Positions 12,085 to 23,957 are shown, counted from the first letter of the stretch. The stretch is DNA of 64,000 nt from Mucidula mucida (GCA_015501055.1 JADNYV010000151.1:1-64000), one strand, 5' to 3'. Made by a program: numbers and translations. Notes: generated from the letters alone by a model not told the origin.

Positions 12085-15000
12085 TTATGATTTCTGTGTC
12101 CTTGGCCCCTTCCTTCCGTCTGCTGGAAGACCCAATCTGGCACACATTATCGGACACTGCTTCTTTGGATCCCGCCTTTGCCGCCCAGGACATACAAGTT
12201 CTCCACAGTCCCTGCACGCATTCGCACATCTGTTGCCCCCCGAGTTCCCTTTACACTGGATGGCTGGATTACCGCACTTCACACATGTGCGTTTGGCACG
12301 AGTTTTTGCTACAGCCGGGGAAGCTGTGATCTGCGGGGACATAACTTCTTCAGCCCTCTCATTCCTCTCGTCAGCACCACCATGGAGAGACTCTGCAGAC
12401 TGCTGAGTGCCAGTGCCGGAATTGTTGATATTCTCCGCTTCGCCAGTATGTTCTGTTGTTTCGGCATGCTGATCTGTACTGATAGACTGGTCTGCAGGTG
12501 GCGGTTCAGTTTTGACTCTGTTAATATTATGTTGCGTCTTTGGTCAAGCCGTGCGTTGTGAGCTTGGGAAAACGACGCCGGGCGAACTCATTTCTGATGA
12601 CGCCGTTATCGGCGCCATACTTTCCTTCAATCCTGACAACGGCGGGGTTGGTAGAGCCGGCGTCGCGACAGGTACATTTGGTGGTGCGTTTTCGAGGCGA
12701 CGTATATTTCGGACAAGTTGGTCCACTGTCTGACGTGATTCGGAAGTGGCAATTTGAGTGTGTTTTACGTTGACCAATGTTTTCCAGGCCGTATATTGTG
12801 TTTTGAGGTGTTCGACAAGCTATGATTTCCTGTAAGTCACCAATTAAAGTGATTGTAGCTATACTGACCTTATAGAAGATTGTTTTACCATCTGCGGAGC
12901 GGTTCCAGTGCTTTATAGCTTGAGCCCATATAGGACCGGACTCTCCTGAAAATGCTGGATCGGTTTGCATGAGGTTTGCAAACAGTCGCCTCTCCCAGTC
13001 TGTATGTACAGTGAGGACTGCGTAATGTGTTCCCTGCTTCGACGCGAGGTAGGCGTACTTCTTTGGCCGGTCGCTGTCATCAAATGACATGATATCACTT
13101 GACATCTGGACAGCCGATGGGATGGGAAGGATACCAAATACCTCAGAGGTAGGTTGATATAGATTGCCGTTGATCCATCCACTAACGGGTTTTGAGGTTG
13201 GCACCAGCTGTCGAATCTCTTCCGAATTCAGCAAAGCTTGACGTAAGTTAATTAACCCAATATTGTAGTGTCCTTTGTACGTGCCGCCCGTCATGTTTCG
13301 TGTACCAACCTGAGATACAAATAAGTTTACAATCAATAGAAGACTTTGAACTGTACCCGCATATTATGACGAAAAATGAAATCAATGAGACGATTAACCG
13401 TGTGTCGTGGTGAAGCACCATTGATGGGCATGCAGTGCCGAATTGGGTGATGGACGCCTCCTTCAGTAAAATTTGTCCCACGGAAACACTGATATATGGG
13501 AAGTCCGGTTGTTGAAGAGTAACCAAGGAAGTGATAGAGAGGAAGTCCCGGTGGATCTGAGATATATCCCGCTTTGATAAGGACCAGAATGTTCTTGACT
13601 GTCTTCCAAGTGGAAGCATTGAATAGCGGAAGACTTGTTTCTGCATCTTTCAGAGGGCCATAAGTCTCAAAGACTTTCGCAACGACTGGATATAGAACCT
13701 CGGCCGGTGGAACTATAAATTTGCAGTGTTTTTTCACAAGTTTTGGGTTCACCTGCAAACATTCATCCCAGGTCATTGGCGGGGAAAGTCTTGCAAGATA
13801 GGCAGTGATTTGTTGCTGATCCTCCTTATTAGGGAGAAATATTGCGTCACGGAGAGTTCGCGTAAACATCACGCATAAGCCGTGTGACTTGGATATCCAG
13901 ATCATCTGGAAAACATGAAAGATGTCTTTGAGGACGCGACTCCGAGTTTCGGCTGGCCAAGGAAGACTTGCAACATAGTCAAGCACCTTTTGCAAGGCAG
14001 CTTCTGACTCTGTATCACGCACTAATTCAAGTGCTGCCAAACCGAGCTCATCAACGCCGTTGACATCGTAATCGAGGTTAATTCCATCGTTTGCGACCCC
14101 GGGGCCTGCTGCTTCCGTCTCTGAGCCATTGAACACATTGCAGGCATCCTCCACTGCTTTATCCAACGCGCTGGATTGACTTGGCACCATTTGAGAATGT
14201 GCCGCCGCACCAGTGGTGCTGTCTTTGTTCCGGGGATCAAACTCTGCAACGTAGGTCTTTAGCCGCACTCTCTGACAGACAACATCGAAGGGTGCTGCTC
14301 CAAAACTTGATAGTGTCTGTGGATTCTGATCCTTCTTGTTATACAGTGTCAAGATGGCGCCCGGCACGAAGACATCCACAACACGAACTATGGTGCGCGT
14401 TTTTGTGATATTGATGCCGTCCAAATCAATGACCTGACTGAAGAGCGGCGAAATGTGACCACGAGCAATTAGATTTGTTTGGTCATCCTGATAGAGGAAG
14501 ACTTCGGTGTTATGAGGGGGCAGAGGATCCCATGAGAGGAAAGATGGAACCCGCATGACAATCAGTTCTTGATAGATACGAAGCGAGGCCCATGCATCTA
14601 GGGCAGCGTACTGAATCTGTTTCTATGTGAGGTCCACAGAGCCCCAGTCAGGACTGACTCGCACAGCAGGGTCCTTTAGAAGGTATTTCTTGAGTAGTTG
14701 CGCACATAGATCAGCTAATCCAATACGCGAAGTGGAGATAACACCCATGCCCTTTGCAAGATGAGCGATGTCGATTCCACCAACAAACGGACATTGTGAC
14801 TTGCTCTCCTCCTGCAGATAGCGCAAATCTTGCATAACATTTTTCCCCACTTTTTGAACTCTTGGATTCGCTAATAATGTGACAAGCTGAGGCGGGAAAT
14901 GTCCCGCAGCAAGATGGTCCGTAAGCTGAATAGTAGTTGCTGTGAGTACTGACCAGACTCAACCACTGTGTTGAACAAGCATTCACCTGAAGGATCCAAA

Positions 15001-17267
15001 CTGTATCATTACTTGCAATCTGCATTGTAGCAGTTTGTCTCTGGTCCGGAACTCCTCGTTGTCGAGCATCCAGATCAACATTCCACTCTGTGTTGAGTCC
15101 GATAATAAGTTGTGATGTCTCATCGTCTGGTAATGAATCAACAAGAGTAAGGATAGTCGTTTCGATCTGAGTTAACGATGTCTGGACGAGGATGCGGACA
15201 TCATCGGGAATGGAAAGCACTTCAAGCTCATCATGTGGAGCGATTGCTGTGACACCTTCGCGGAGGCTTGGAAAGGCTTCCTCAAGGAAGCTTTTGTCGG
15301 CCATGTTATCCGTGAATACACATTGTGGCGGTGTAAGCCCGTATGTCTCAAAGGATTCGACTTTACACTTTAATGCGAGATCAAATTGAGAGTGAGCCTT
15401 AGTAGGCACAAAGTCACAAATCCGGATTTGACCGTACTCGTTGGTCATGGTGAGAAGCCCGCTAAAAACAGTTTAACCAAGAATCTTGGCAAGCATTTTG
15501 CAAATCTGTAAGTCTGAATTATGAGGGATATTCATAGTAACATTGTATAGGAAACCAACCTTAAAACTATGATCAATTGCAAGCACTTTGGCGCTCAGCA
15601 TAGCAATGTACTGAAAGATCAGGTATGCGATCTCCTCCATGAACGTGTTGTACATCTCCTTGCACCAGACACCGGACAGAATTCCCGCATGAATACCATC
15701 ATCTCCTTTTTCGTCAAAATCAGAAAACGGTGCATAAGTCTTTGAGGCTGCCTCGCCACCGGCCCTGTGCCGTTGCAGAAGTGTCTGCAGGTACTGTACT
15801 TCTAGCATCTCATATCGGCGACGATGAAGAACGTGCAGCATGTCGGAAAACTGTTTCGCACCCAGCCCGTTTTGAAAACAACATCTCATTGTTGTAAAGA
15901 CTCCTTGGGATACACCACTGCGATGGCTCAGGCAAGCTGGAAATTTGGATGTCAGCTCTGGTGGTAACATCTTCATGATAATTCGGTTCCAGCTTCGATA
16001 TGTGTGTGTTGGGTTCCTGCACTCTGTACAGCGATAGCGGGGACCAAATATCCAGAACAAATCATCCAAATCAACGATTCATTGAGGACGAGTGGAATGT
16101 GCGTGGCGAGTCATAAACCCCATACAACCATTAACATGACACTTGATGCGATCAACCAAGAGAAGTGGATCCCAATAGAAGAATCAAGGATTAAAGAGAT
16201 CCATAGGCGAAATGTTTGCACGTTGTAGCAGAAAGAAGGATGGGGTTCGGGAACACCAATAAGACTGCATAACATCATAAACTCTATTCTTTAACTCTTT
16301 AACATAAGTATTGTGTTTCTCGAAGACGCGCATCACCCATGGGGGAGGCGGACGAGGATCAGAGGCACTGTCGGGATCCACCTCTGGCTGCGAGATATCC
16401 TCGTCATCGGCATCCTCCACTTTATGGTTGAGCAATCCGTATATGTTGTTGGTGTTGTCCACGTCGTTGTTGGAGATGATTCGTAAGGGATTGGAAGGAG
16501 GAATAATGAACGTTTTGTGTTCGCCACCGGTATCAGAAGTTGGATGAGTGGAAGTTGCATTTCCAGTATTGGGGGAGGGACTGTTCTGCAACGGAGAAGA
16601 ATGTGGGCTAGTACACGGTGTTGATGTACCACTGGGGTTAGCGCCAACTGGGGATGGAGGCGGATTCGACGCAGCAAATATGGGGGCAGGTCTTCGATCG
16701 GGGCCAACAGGGAACAGATTCGTACAACTTGAACTCTAAAAGTAATTCAGAGACTGCTATTATGCATTTGAAAAATATATAAACATACCCCAGATGACCG
16801 TTGTCCAAATGTAAAAACTTTGCGGGGTCAACCTCTCTTTCGCGGTGCCGCATTGTTGGGCATATTATCAGATGGCTCTCCGTTAAATTGGGTTCGGCTC
16901 TCATTAGATTCCTTAGATGGGCGACCACGACCGCGTTTCTGTACAGGCGGCGCATTGGCGTCATCGACGGCTGGACTAGGAATCTTGAGAGGGCGACCTC
17001 GTGGGCGCTTAGCAGGTAGAGGCTGAGAAAGAGGATCCTTGACTTTGTGCGGCCGGCCCCGTTTCCTCTTTGCGGGAATTGAAGGTGATGCTGCGAGTAG
17101 GAGAGTAAGTAGAGCAAGCAAAGAAGAATAAGCGACACACGTTCGGGATCAGGCTGGTATTCATCTTCAGATGATTCCACCATTTGCGTGGCATCCTCTT
17201 CCTCGACATGTGTGGTGCTGTGCTCAACGTCCATCCTGGTATTGGCTTCCGTTGAGGTGGTAGCCAT
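12085..17267 (-). pseudogene. Large transposase-derived protein with AT-hooks, DD core and WRN-type 3'-5' exonuclease (two in-frame stops)
   Basis: One multi-exon gene is inferred from consecutive compatible segments. The N-terminus (start near 17,267, MATTSTEANTRMDVEH) is acidic. It is followed by three AT-hooks: KRKRGRPHK, KRPRGRPLK and KRGRGRPSK. About 16,070-15,480 holds a Cys-containing region (FGPRYRCTECRNPTHTYRSW, then LSHRSGVS), like the DUF6729-type domain I recall in Agaricomycete proteins, and AIDHSFKV, the first Asp of a MULE-like DDE core. QCVFTDNMADKSFLEEAFPS holds the second Asp. The exonuclease has motif I as GLNTEW (Asn where DxE is expected), motif II MQDLRYLQ and motif III YAALDAW. 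The C-terminus is disordered and ends with a Cys cluster (CVKCGNP...CRDCGELVCPG). In-frame stops lie at 15475-15473 (TAA) and 14625-14623 (TAG), both inside otherwise conserved open frame. The locus is probably a relic. Confidence 0.6.
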
Positions 17268-17531
17268 GATATGTTGAAGGCACCGTGGGCGGGACAGATT
17301 TGTGTGAAGGCAGCCAAATATAGAAAAGTGCTTCAAGACGCGACGCGATGCGCTCAAGCACGAGGTCAGGAAGTGATGAGCTGATGGAGACGAACGACTT
17401 AAAGGAGCCGGAGACCCTGCGCAGATTCATGGCCGAAGTGTGAGAGAATATGCCCATATAAATTAAAACTCCGACGATAACAAAATGGGATAACAAAACA
17501 CCAGCATGGTAATCGAGCCCTGGCTGCTTAA

Positions 17532-17693
17532 GAGCCTGTTTGGATACTGGCAGCGGCAGTTCTGCCGCTGCCGCTGCAAGTGGCTGTGCACTGCTGGCAA
17601 GTGCCGCAGAGTGCTCACTGCTACTTTCTCGTGTTCAGCGCCACACAGAAGGCGCCGCCGGAGTTCTAGAGTTCTGAGAATGTCTCATAATGA
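17532..17693 (+). repeat. Left terminal inverted repeat of the MITE
   Basis: It pairs with 18133-18294 and I count only about four mismatches over 162 bp. Bases 17548-17571 contain a near-perfect palindrome (GGCAGCGGCAG, TT, CTGCCGCTGCC) that could form a subterminal hairpin. Confidence 0.85.
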
Positions 17694-18132
17694 AGTATTA
17701 CGCCTTAAAAAACTACCAACGTGTCTGCCATTGACCCCCAGAGTGAATATGGATGTACTGCGAAGCTAAGTAGTTCCGGAGCATGAACATATACTTTGCA
17801 CTGTTTCAATAAAGCAGGAAGGTACCCAGAGGTCTATTTATGCAACTAAAAGCAGTTATGCCCTTCGCATCCCACCTTAAACATAGGATTATGCTCAATT
17901 CAATATTCTGCATCCTGACAGGTCTCTATCCAGCGTTTAGCAATGGAAGAGGGGCTTGGGCTTCTCAAACACTCTCATATTATGCCCTTACATGAATACA
18001 CTAGTCACCATGCATGGCATCACAATAGATAGAGATGATGGCTCACCAGAAGGTGGTATAGGTCAATTCTACATTGTCTCCTCATTATAGTCATACTTCC
18101 ACTACTTTAGCGGTCCCAATGGTACCAAATAG

Positions 18133-18294
18133 TCATTATGAGACATTCTCAGAACTCTAGTAGTCCGGCGGCGCCTTCTGTGTGGCGCTGAACACGAGAA
18201 AGTAGCAGTGAGCACTCTGCGGCACTTGCCGGCAGTGCACAGCCACTCGCAGCGGCAGCGGCAGAACTGCCGCTGCCAGTATCCAAACAGGCTC
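18133..18294 (-). repeat. Right terminal inverted repeat of the MITE
   Basis: It is the reverse complement of the left TIR and carries the same internal palindrome. It is followed directly by the TAA duplication. Confidence 0.85.
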
Positions 18295-18532
18295 TAAAGG
18301 TTTGCTTCTCTCTCCTGCGGACTTCATTTTTGCAAATGTTCTTACCCTTGTTCCCGATGTTTTCAAGATATAGAGACTACTGATTCTTAAAATGCTAATG
18401 GTGGTGGGCATCCGCCGTGTACGGTGTCCGTGATGGCCATCAATTTCCCGGTAACTTGTTGATAACCGGCCTCGAAGTGAACCCACTGCTGTTCATTTCG
18501 CGTCGACAGTCAACTGGCCGCACAGCGTTGTT

Positions 18533-18871
18533 TTACGATACCAATAGGGTATAGCAGTAGTTATCTTCACTGTAGCCCAAAAAAATAGTGGCATTGTGTC
18601 CTAAACCATGTGTAAATCTAAGTTTGACTCCGCAATCAATCACTTTCATCCATCTCATCATCATCTTCTTTGTGCCAGGCTTCACGGTGACTTCCATCGT
18701 GTCGACTTCGACTGATGGATTGACGATTAGGTCTGGGATACCCCCCGTCTCCTTCAGGAGGACCAGATGGGCCCGGAAAGCACTGTCAAGTGCATCCTTC
18801 TTCTCCTGCAACTTGGAAATATGAGAAAGCTGCTTCTGTCGTGAGATCTTGCTTCCTGGCTTAATTGGCAT
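18533..18871 (-). CDS. Hypothetical protein, possible gene fragment
   Basis: A 112-residue frame starts MPIKPGSKISRQKQ. It has a Lys-rich helical start, then IPDLIVNPSVEVDTMEV and VKPGTKKMMMRWMKVIDC, an amino-acid mix that looks more like protein than noise. I recognise no domain and no splice partner. It may be a remnant of an inactive gene next to the MITE. Confidence 0.25.
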   Translation of the reverse strand: MPIKPGSKISRQKQLSHISKLQEKKDALDSAFRAHLVLLKETGGIPDLIVNPSVEVDTMEVTVKPGTKKMMMRWMKVIDCGVKLRFTHGLGHNATIFLGYSEDNYCYTLLVS

Positions 18872-19653
18872 GCTTTCAGAATGCTTTGATTAGGGCTATA
18901 ATTCAAGGGCCGGAGTAAGAATGTACTTCGGTTTGACGCGCGACTATTCTGATGCAAGAACTTGCCTAAAATGGGCATCGGACCGATATCACCTCGTAGA
19001 GGGTGGATAGGGGCTATTGACACTCCAGCTGAGTTGCAGCATTGTCGGCTCAAGTTCATACTCTAAAAAGTTCAGGCATTGATCCTTGGATGTAGTTTAA
19101 TAATCTGTCAGAGGGAATAGTCAATCCTCCATTAGTGTCTCACATTGGAATATAAATACAACTTTTAAATACAGATATTGCTAAAAGCCTCTGACAATGT
19201 TCCTAAATATATCCCAGGATGAAGTCCCATCGCTTCCGGGGAGTCAAGATGTATTGTGGGAAGCTACAACTCGGCCAAAGTACCGAGCTCACTGTGTACT
19301 ATGGTTAATGCTCTGGCCAAACAGAACCACTCTGCCATCACGGACACGGCGGATGCCCACCACCAACATTGCTAAGGTTTTTCTTGAGACTCACCGACGA
19401 ACCATAAGTCGCGTCGAATACCACTGTGCATGCACACTACTAACAGGTTGTTCGACGCTACCCATTCCTCCGGTGGACACACTCGTCTCGTTTTCCTTGG
19501 CATTGAAGGGTATCAAGATTTACAATTCGTCGCTGTCGACGCGAAACAAGGTACAAAAGAGCGGTATGTTGTCAAACGAACGCAAAGGGATTACTCACAA
19601 AGTAAACAAATCTCAAAACCCAAACCAAACCAAAAAAAACCTTTACCCACACC
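18872..19653. other. Intergenic region
   Basis: Several short overlapping frames on both strands show no recognisable family or consistent splice pattern. I do not support a gene here. Confidence 0.4.
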
Positions 19654-20339
19654 TCAGTTTGTAACTGAGTTCGAATACTTCAACCAGTCGTTGAAGTTCA
19701 TATAGGGGAGCTCGTCGCCGGTCGCGGTCCACTCGACGATGGGGTTCCACCAGTGCTCGCGCACATAATCGACGGATCTACGTATCACTCAGCCACAACA
19801 CAAGGATTTGCTTTCAAAAACGTACTCTGGCCACTTATCGGACCCCAGCTCGCTGAGCGTCCTATACACGAAATCGACATAGTTCTGGAAGGTAACCGCG
19901 CAACCGGCGTCGTCCCATGCGCACGCGCCGACCATTCCAGCGTAGATCTGCATGACTTTAACATATACACACACTAGAGGTCAAGGAAGAACACACGTTA
20001 TAGTTCAACTGGGGCGCAGTCGCCGGGTCGAGCTCGGGGTGCGCGCACTGAGCGGGGGTGGCGACCGCGCTGGTTCCGCCGCAGGTGACGGCGGCGACAC
20101 AGGAGGGGACGCTCCAGATATCGAGAAATTCCGCGGTGAGGGTGCCCAAGCACGCCGATTGCTGCGAGTTCATGTGAGAAGGAGAAGGGGAAGAAAGGGA
20201 AGCGTCTTACGAGCACACCGCACGCCTCGGTAGGGGTTTCAAATTCTGTGCACACGCCGGAGTCGCGCTTGGTCGCGAGGGGCGACGCGAGGACGCCGAG
20301 GGTGAGGGAAAGGAGTGTGGTGAAGATTGCAGACTTCAT
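19654..20339 (-). CDS. Small secreted Cys-containing protein
   Basis: Four exons on the minus strand. The start MKSAIFTTLLSLTLGVLASP is a clear signal peptide (basic n-region, hydrophobic core, A-S-P near the cleavage site), followed by a KR that might be a processing site. Short introns with GTAAGA..CAG and GTGTGT..CAG ends join ETPTEACGVL to SACLGTLTAEFLDIW, then IYAGMVGACAWDDAGCAV. A last intron with an atypical GTTTTT donor leads to VDYVREHWWNPIVEWTATGD and the end NDWLKYSNSVTN. The mature protein would be about 150 residues with about seven cysteines. It should be extracellular. I recognise no named family; a basidiomycete-specific secreted protein or effector-like protein is likely. Confidence 0.65.
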
Positions 20340-20952
20340 TGTGTGGGGGGAGAGGGAAACAAGCAAGCAAGCAGATCACAAGGCTGTCGGTCTTCCTTTT
20401 AAGAGCGCGGCCCAATTTCCTTGAATATCAACTTTCAGGTACGGTCAAGCGTCCTCGTGAGGATGTGCGTTGTCAAGGGTGCGCATGGTCTCACGGTCAT
20501 TCAAAGCGGACGTCTTATACTATGTAGCGGTCTCGCAAAGATGGCAAGCTCACAGCTCAGATCCAGGGCTTGGGATTCAGGAAGCAAACCTGATCAACAT
20601 CAATATACGCCCGTGATGCATGTAAGTACGGAGACCGAGAAGAACGAAGCAAAGCCAGCGGACGGAGTGTCTCAGCATCAGCAACCTGAGCAAGAAAGAT
20701 AACTGGTTGCTTGCGACGGCGATGTGGAAGATTCAAGAGACGACCAGGCATCAGTGGCGGTGCACTTGGCGCGAATCACCCCGTGCTATCGCTGTGGCCT
20801 ACCTTTTTACTAACGACCTCCTGGGCTTGCTGGGCACCTATTTGTTCAAGTCGCGTCTTGCGATCAATCGAGGGTCTCTTCTACGAAAGCCAACCACTAC
20901 CGTCTATCTGATGACGTCAGTACATCTACCAGACGATGTGTGCGGTTGACGT
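20340..20952. other. Intergenic region upstream of cassette copy C
   Basis: No gene is supported. It contains the left member of a diverged direct repeat (about 20,833-20,935). Confidence 0.4.
20833..20935 (+). repeat. Left direct repeat flanking AAA-ATPase-like copy C
   Basis: It shares CACCTATTTGTTCA-type wording, TCAATCG..GTCTCTT and ACATCTACCAG with about 23,958-24,068 in the same orientation. The copies are diverged but collinear over about 100 bp. Confidence 0.55.
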
Positions 20953-21102
20953 TTTGTTGTATGCATTACTCGATAGCAGAAAGGAGAGTGGATGGAGCCG
21001 AATGGACGAGCATGGGGATGACATTGGAATGAGGTGTTGTGATATCTCGAACGAGGATCATACGGCGGTGTGGGAGCATTCGGTGGAGGAGACGAGCGTG
21101 TG
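20953..21102 (+). pseudogene. SDR C-terminal remnant
   Basis: Reading + strand gives LLYALLDSRKESGWSRMDEH, then GDDIGMRCCDISNEDHTAVW and EHSVEETSV-stop. This matches the last ~50 residues of the SDR gene at 9678-10678 almost word for word. The rest of the SDR is absent upstream. The remnant lies 5' of AAA-ATPase-like copy C in the same order and orientation as the intact SDR lies to copy B, so it marks the edge of a duplicated cassette. Confidence 0.8.
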
Positions 21103-21169
21103 AGGTAGTTCCTAGAAATCGCGCGTTGTGTCCAGAAATTCCGTCCGCTTTATGTGTATAACGCGTCGC

Positions 21170-21412
21170 CTATCTTAGCAGAGGTCTGAGCCTCCGATGT
21201 AATTCTATTCTCCAGATGCTATAGTGTCGCGATTCACGTCGGGACAACTGGGACGCGTCCAAATCGATGTGTGTCACATCTTGCGGAAAATTCCTCATGA
21301 CGCCGACGGAGGAGATGAGAGGCAGGGTGCCAGAGAGATTGAAAGTCGAGTTTGACTTGCTGGTTGAAGTGGAAGCAATCACCAATTTTCCATGGGTACG
21401 TGACTCAGCCAC
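21170..21412 (-). pseudogene. Possible remnant of a copy-A-type N-terminus
   Basis: An 80-residue minus-strand frame contains FPQDVTHIDLDASQLS, resembling LPQDAKRVDLDAPISS in copy A exon 1. The nucleotides around 21,255-21,300 and 3,262-3,310 also align. It lies head-to-head with copy C, just as A lies head-to-head with D. The similarity is short and the call is tentative. Confidence 0.35.
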
Positions 21413-21633
21413 CTCAAGACCACCTGATTAAACTGCTCAATCTCACCTGACTGTTGAACACGGCAAGCCAACAGCGTACAATGGACAATGGTCCTAAAAA
21501 AGCCGGGACAGTGGCTTACGACCGAACGCCCTCCTCGATTCCTCGTTTCGCCGCCTGGTATGTTTTCCTAGTCGCCTACCTTGTTCACTTCCGAGAAACC
21601 TGAAACCACTGCAGACCATACTCTGTTTCCAAA

Positions 21634-23380
21634 ATGGCAGATACCAGTGCGCAATTGCCTCATGACGATGTCATTTTTGCTGGCATTTCGAGTCATGTAA
21701 CCACGTTTTCCGTGGTCCCCCTACGGTGTCTCAATTGGAGAACTATGTCACTCAAGACGCTCCATACCACCATAATAGATCTACATAACGCGCACTGCTT
21801 CAAGCTATCGGAGGAGCATACGGCGACTGGAAGAATCTGGAGTCACCCCAACCTAACCTACAACGAGGTGGCAGTAGACTCCACAATCCTACGCGACTAT
21901 CAGCCATCCGACTCCGCAATCGCGTTAGACATTAGCCGTGGTGGCGATTCTTTGGGGTCCGACCACATCCCAGCATTTCAACCAGCGACGCCGGGAGATT
22001 TTCCTTTAGCCTTCGTTGTTGAAATCGTTGACGTTACGCCCATCGCACTGCCAAAGCCTCTAGCCCCGACCGATATAGATCATACGCGGCCCACTAAGCT
22101 TATCCTGGAGGAATCTGTCCATACATGTACGTCGCCGCTCTATATAATGAACCTGCGTTCTCAAGTCTGGTCAGCGTGCCGCAAAAGGAAACACTGTAAT
22201 GACGCTGATTCCACTTCGGACTCGGAATCTGAGGGCTCTATTCGAAGCGTTGGGTCTGCGACGAAGAGACTCAAACTCGAAAATATTCACCGTATAGGAC
22301 AACACCTTTTGTCGTCACTAGGACCTGAACAGGTGCGTTCTTCCACTTCCTGTATCGCAGTCACTCACAATCAATGAACACAGGTGTTACCGTCACCGCG
22401 TGTATCCGACATCCAGCAACTACTCGCGCAGCCGGGCATGCTCCTCGTGGACAAGACTCGTGGCGTCTCGGTTATTGATCACTGCGACCCATCCAGCATA
22501 CTCATCCTTCGTCGCCCACACGGATTTGGGATGAGCACATTCTTATCCATGGTGTCACAGGTCTGTGATGACCTCTCATCGCCGACGTTGATAGAGGTGT
22601 TATACCCCATGGATGAGGAGGCCTACTTTCCCCCGGCATACCCTGTGCTTCACCTGAACCTCTCCAAAGTATTCGCAGACGCATCCAATATCAAGCAGTC
22701 GCTCCAGGAATATATGAATTCGCAGATACGTCAGCTGTGGCTGAAGTACGACCACATCTATGGATATGAGGATGTTGACAGGTTCCTGATGCCCACACCG
22801 GGCGATACGCTCTTTGTATCTACGGTATATATTCCTTCTCACACTCTCTGATCCCTTCTCATGCTCGCATACGCAGACACCATTTATTACGCCCGCTCAT
22901 CAAACACTTCTGCTCGTAGAAAACTACGACTCTCCCGTCCTTCGCGCTCGACCGGAAGACCGAGCTGCGGTGATGCATTATATGGACAGCGAGTTTATGT
23001 CCGCGGTGGTCATGTCTCATGTCCAAGGCCATTTCATTCGCACTATTCTGACCAGCGAGATGGTCACCGACGCGTACACTGGCATTCATCTTGACCGTCT
23101 CGAGGAATATTCACTCGACCTCACGCATGACGCGGCGTTGCAAGAGGCGTTTGGGTTTACGGAAAAGGAGGTCAGGGCCTTGGATGGTGCACTGGAAGGA
23201 AAGAATCCTGCCGCCGGCGATGTCATTCAAGATCTCCATGAGCGCGGTATTGAGTCGTGTCATTTCAACACCAGCTCAGAGTCGACCTTTGAATTTTCTG
23301 GTTCGACGGACGCTGTGTATTCTATGCAGGAGGTTTTGGATGTCCTCGCGCAGCGTATTGGCCAACCTAACAGGCAGTAA
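21634..23380 (+). CDS. AAA-ATPase-like family protein, copy C (intact frame, P-loop Lys lost)
   Basis: Exons 21634-22332, 22384-22824 and 22877-23380 are all phase 0 and give about 547 residues. The domain order is as in copy B: a ~170-residue N-terminal region (MADTSAQLPHDDVIFAGIS), an acidic/basic linker with KRLKLE, LLVDKTRGVSVIDHCDP, the P-loop-like region, VLHLNLSKVFADAS, the Walker-B-like LLVENYDSPVLRA, DLTHDAALQEAFGFTEKEV and VYSMQEVLDVL. The P-loop reads RRPHGFGMSTFLSMV, so the Lys seen in copies A and B is replaced by Ser; nucleotide binding is doubtful. The frame is otherwise intact. The upstream flank (~200 bp) and ~60 bp after the stop are shared with other copies. It probably came from a segmental duplication that included the SDR. 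Confidence 0.75.
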
Positions 23381-23957
23381 ACACCTTTCATTTCTCTCGC
23401 ACACCTGTACAAATGCTATATCTCAGATTGCAGTCTTCAGGATTGGCATATTCCCTACATATATCTGCCCTCGCTCCGAGTTGAAATTTACGTTACCGTA
23501 CGGCTTTCAAGCAGTTAGCTTGAGTTCTCTTTAGATTGACGCATTGTCACCCCAGAGCTCTTGCGGAAGCTTTATTGATAATTCGGTGTTAGCATTTTGA
23601 TAATCCATTGGGAAGATGACTTCAAAAAAATCAACAGCGCCGAATCCTACACTGGAGTCTACTAACACGTAGAGGAGTCAGTTGAGGATGTAACTTTCGC
23701 ACCCGTGTCAGTTGCGAATAGAGTTACGCACAACTAGTCCTTTCTGAGGACTCACTGCCGCCGCCACCACCTTTCCTCATCAGCCAATGTCCTTTAAGTG
23801 CGACTGTTACGATTCATTCAAACTGGGCGACTCTGCATTTCATTTATGTAAGTATACAAGTTTCCGAACTGCACTGAGCACGGCTAACAAATGGTCACTG
23901 TACAATGAATAGAGGGCTCGCGCACGCCCTCCTGTACTATCTCATGACAAATGCTTG

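Larger units (their letters stand above)
17532..18294. mobile_element. PIF/Harbinger-like MITE with long TIRs and TAA target duplication
   Basis: A 763-bp element is bounded by near-identical inverted repeats of about 162 bp and flanked by TAA at 17529-17531 and 18295-18297. The outermost bases are GAGCCTGTTTGGATACTGGC, similar to terminal sequences of Tourist/PIF-type elements, and a 3-bp TWA target duplication is the hallmark of that superfamily. The interior (about 17,700-18,130) has no long frame, so the element is non-autonomous. No transposase of that family is in the window. The few TIR mismatches suggest relatively recent activity. Confidence 0.85.
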
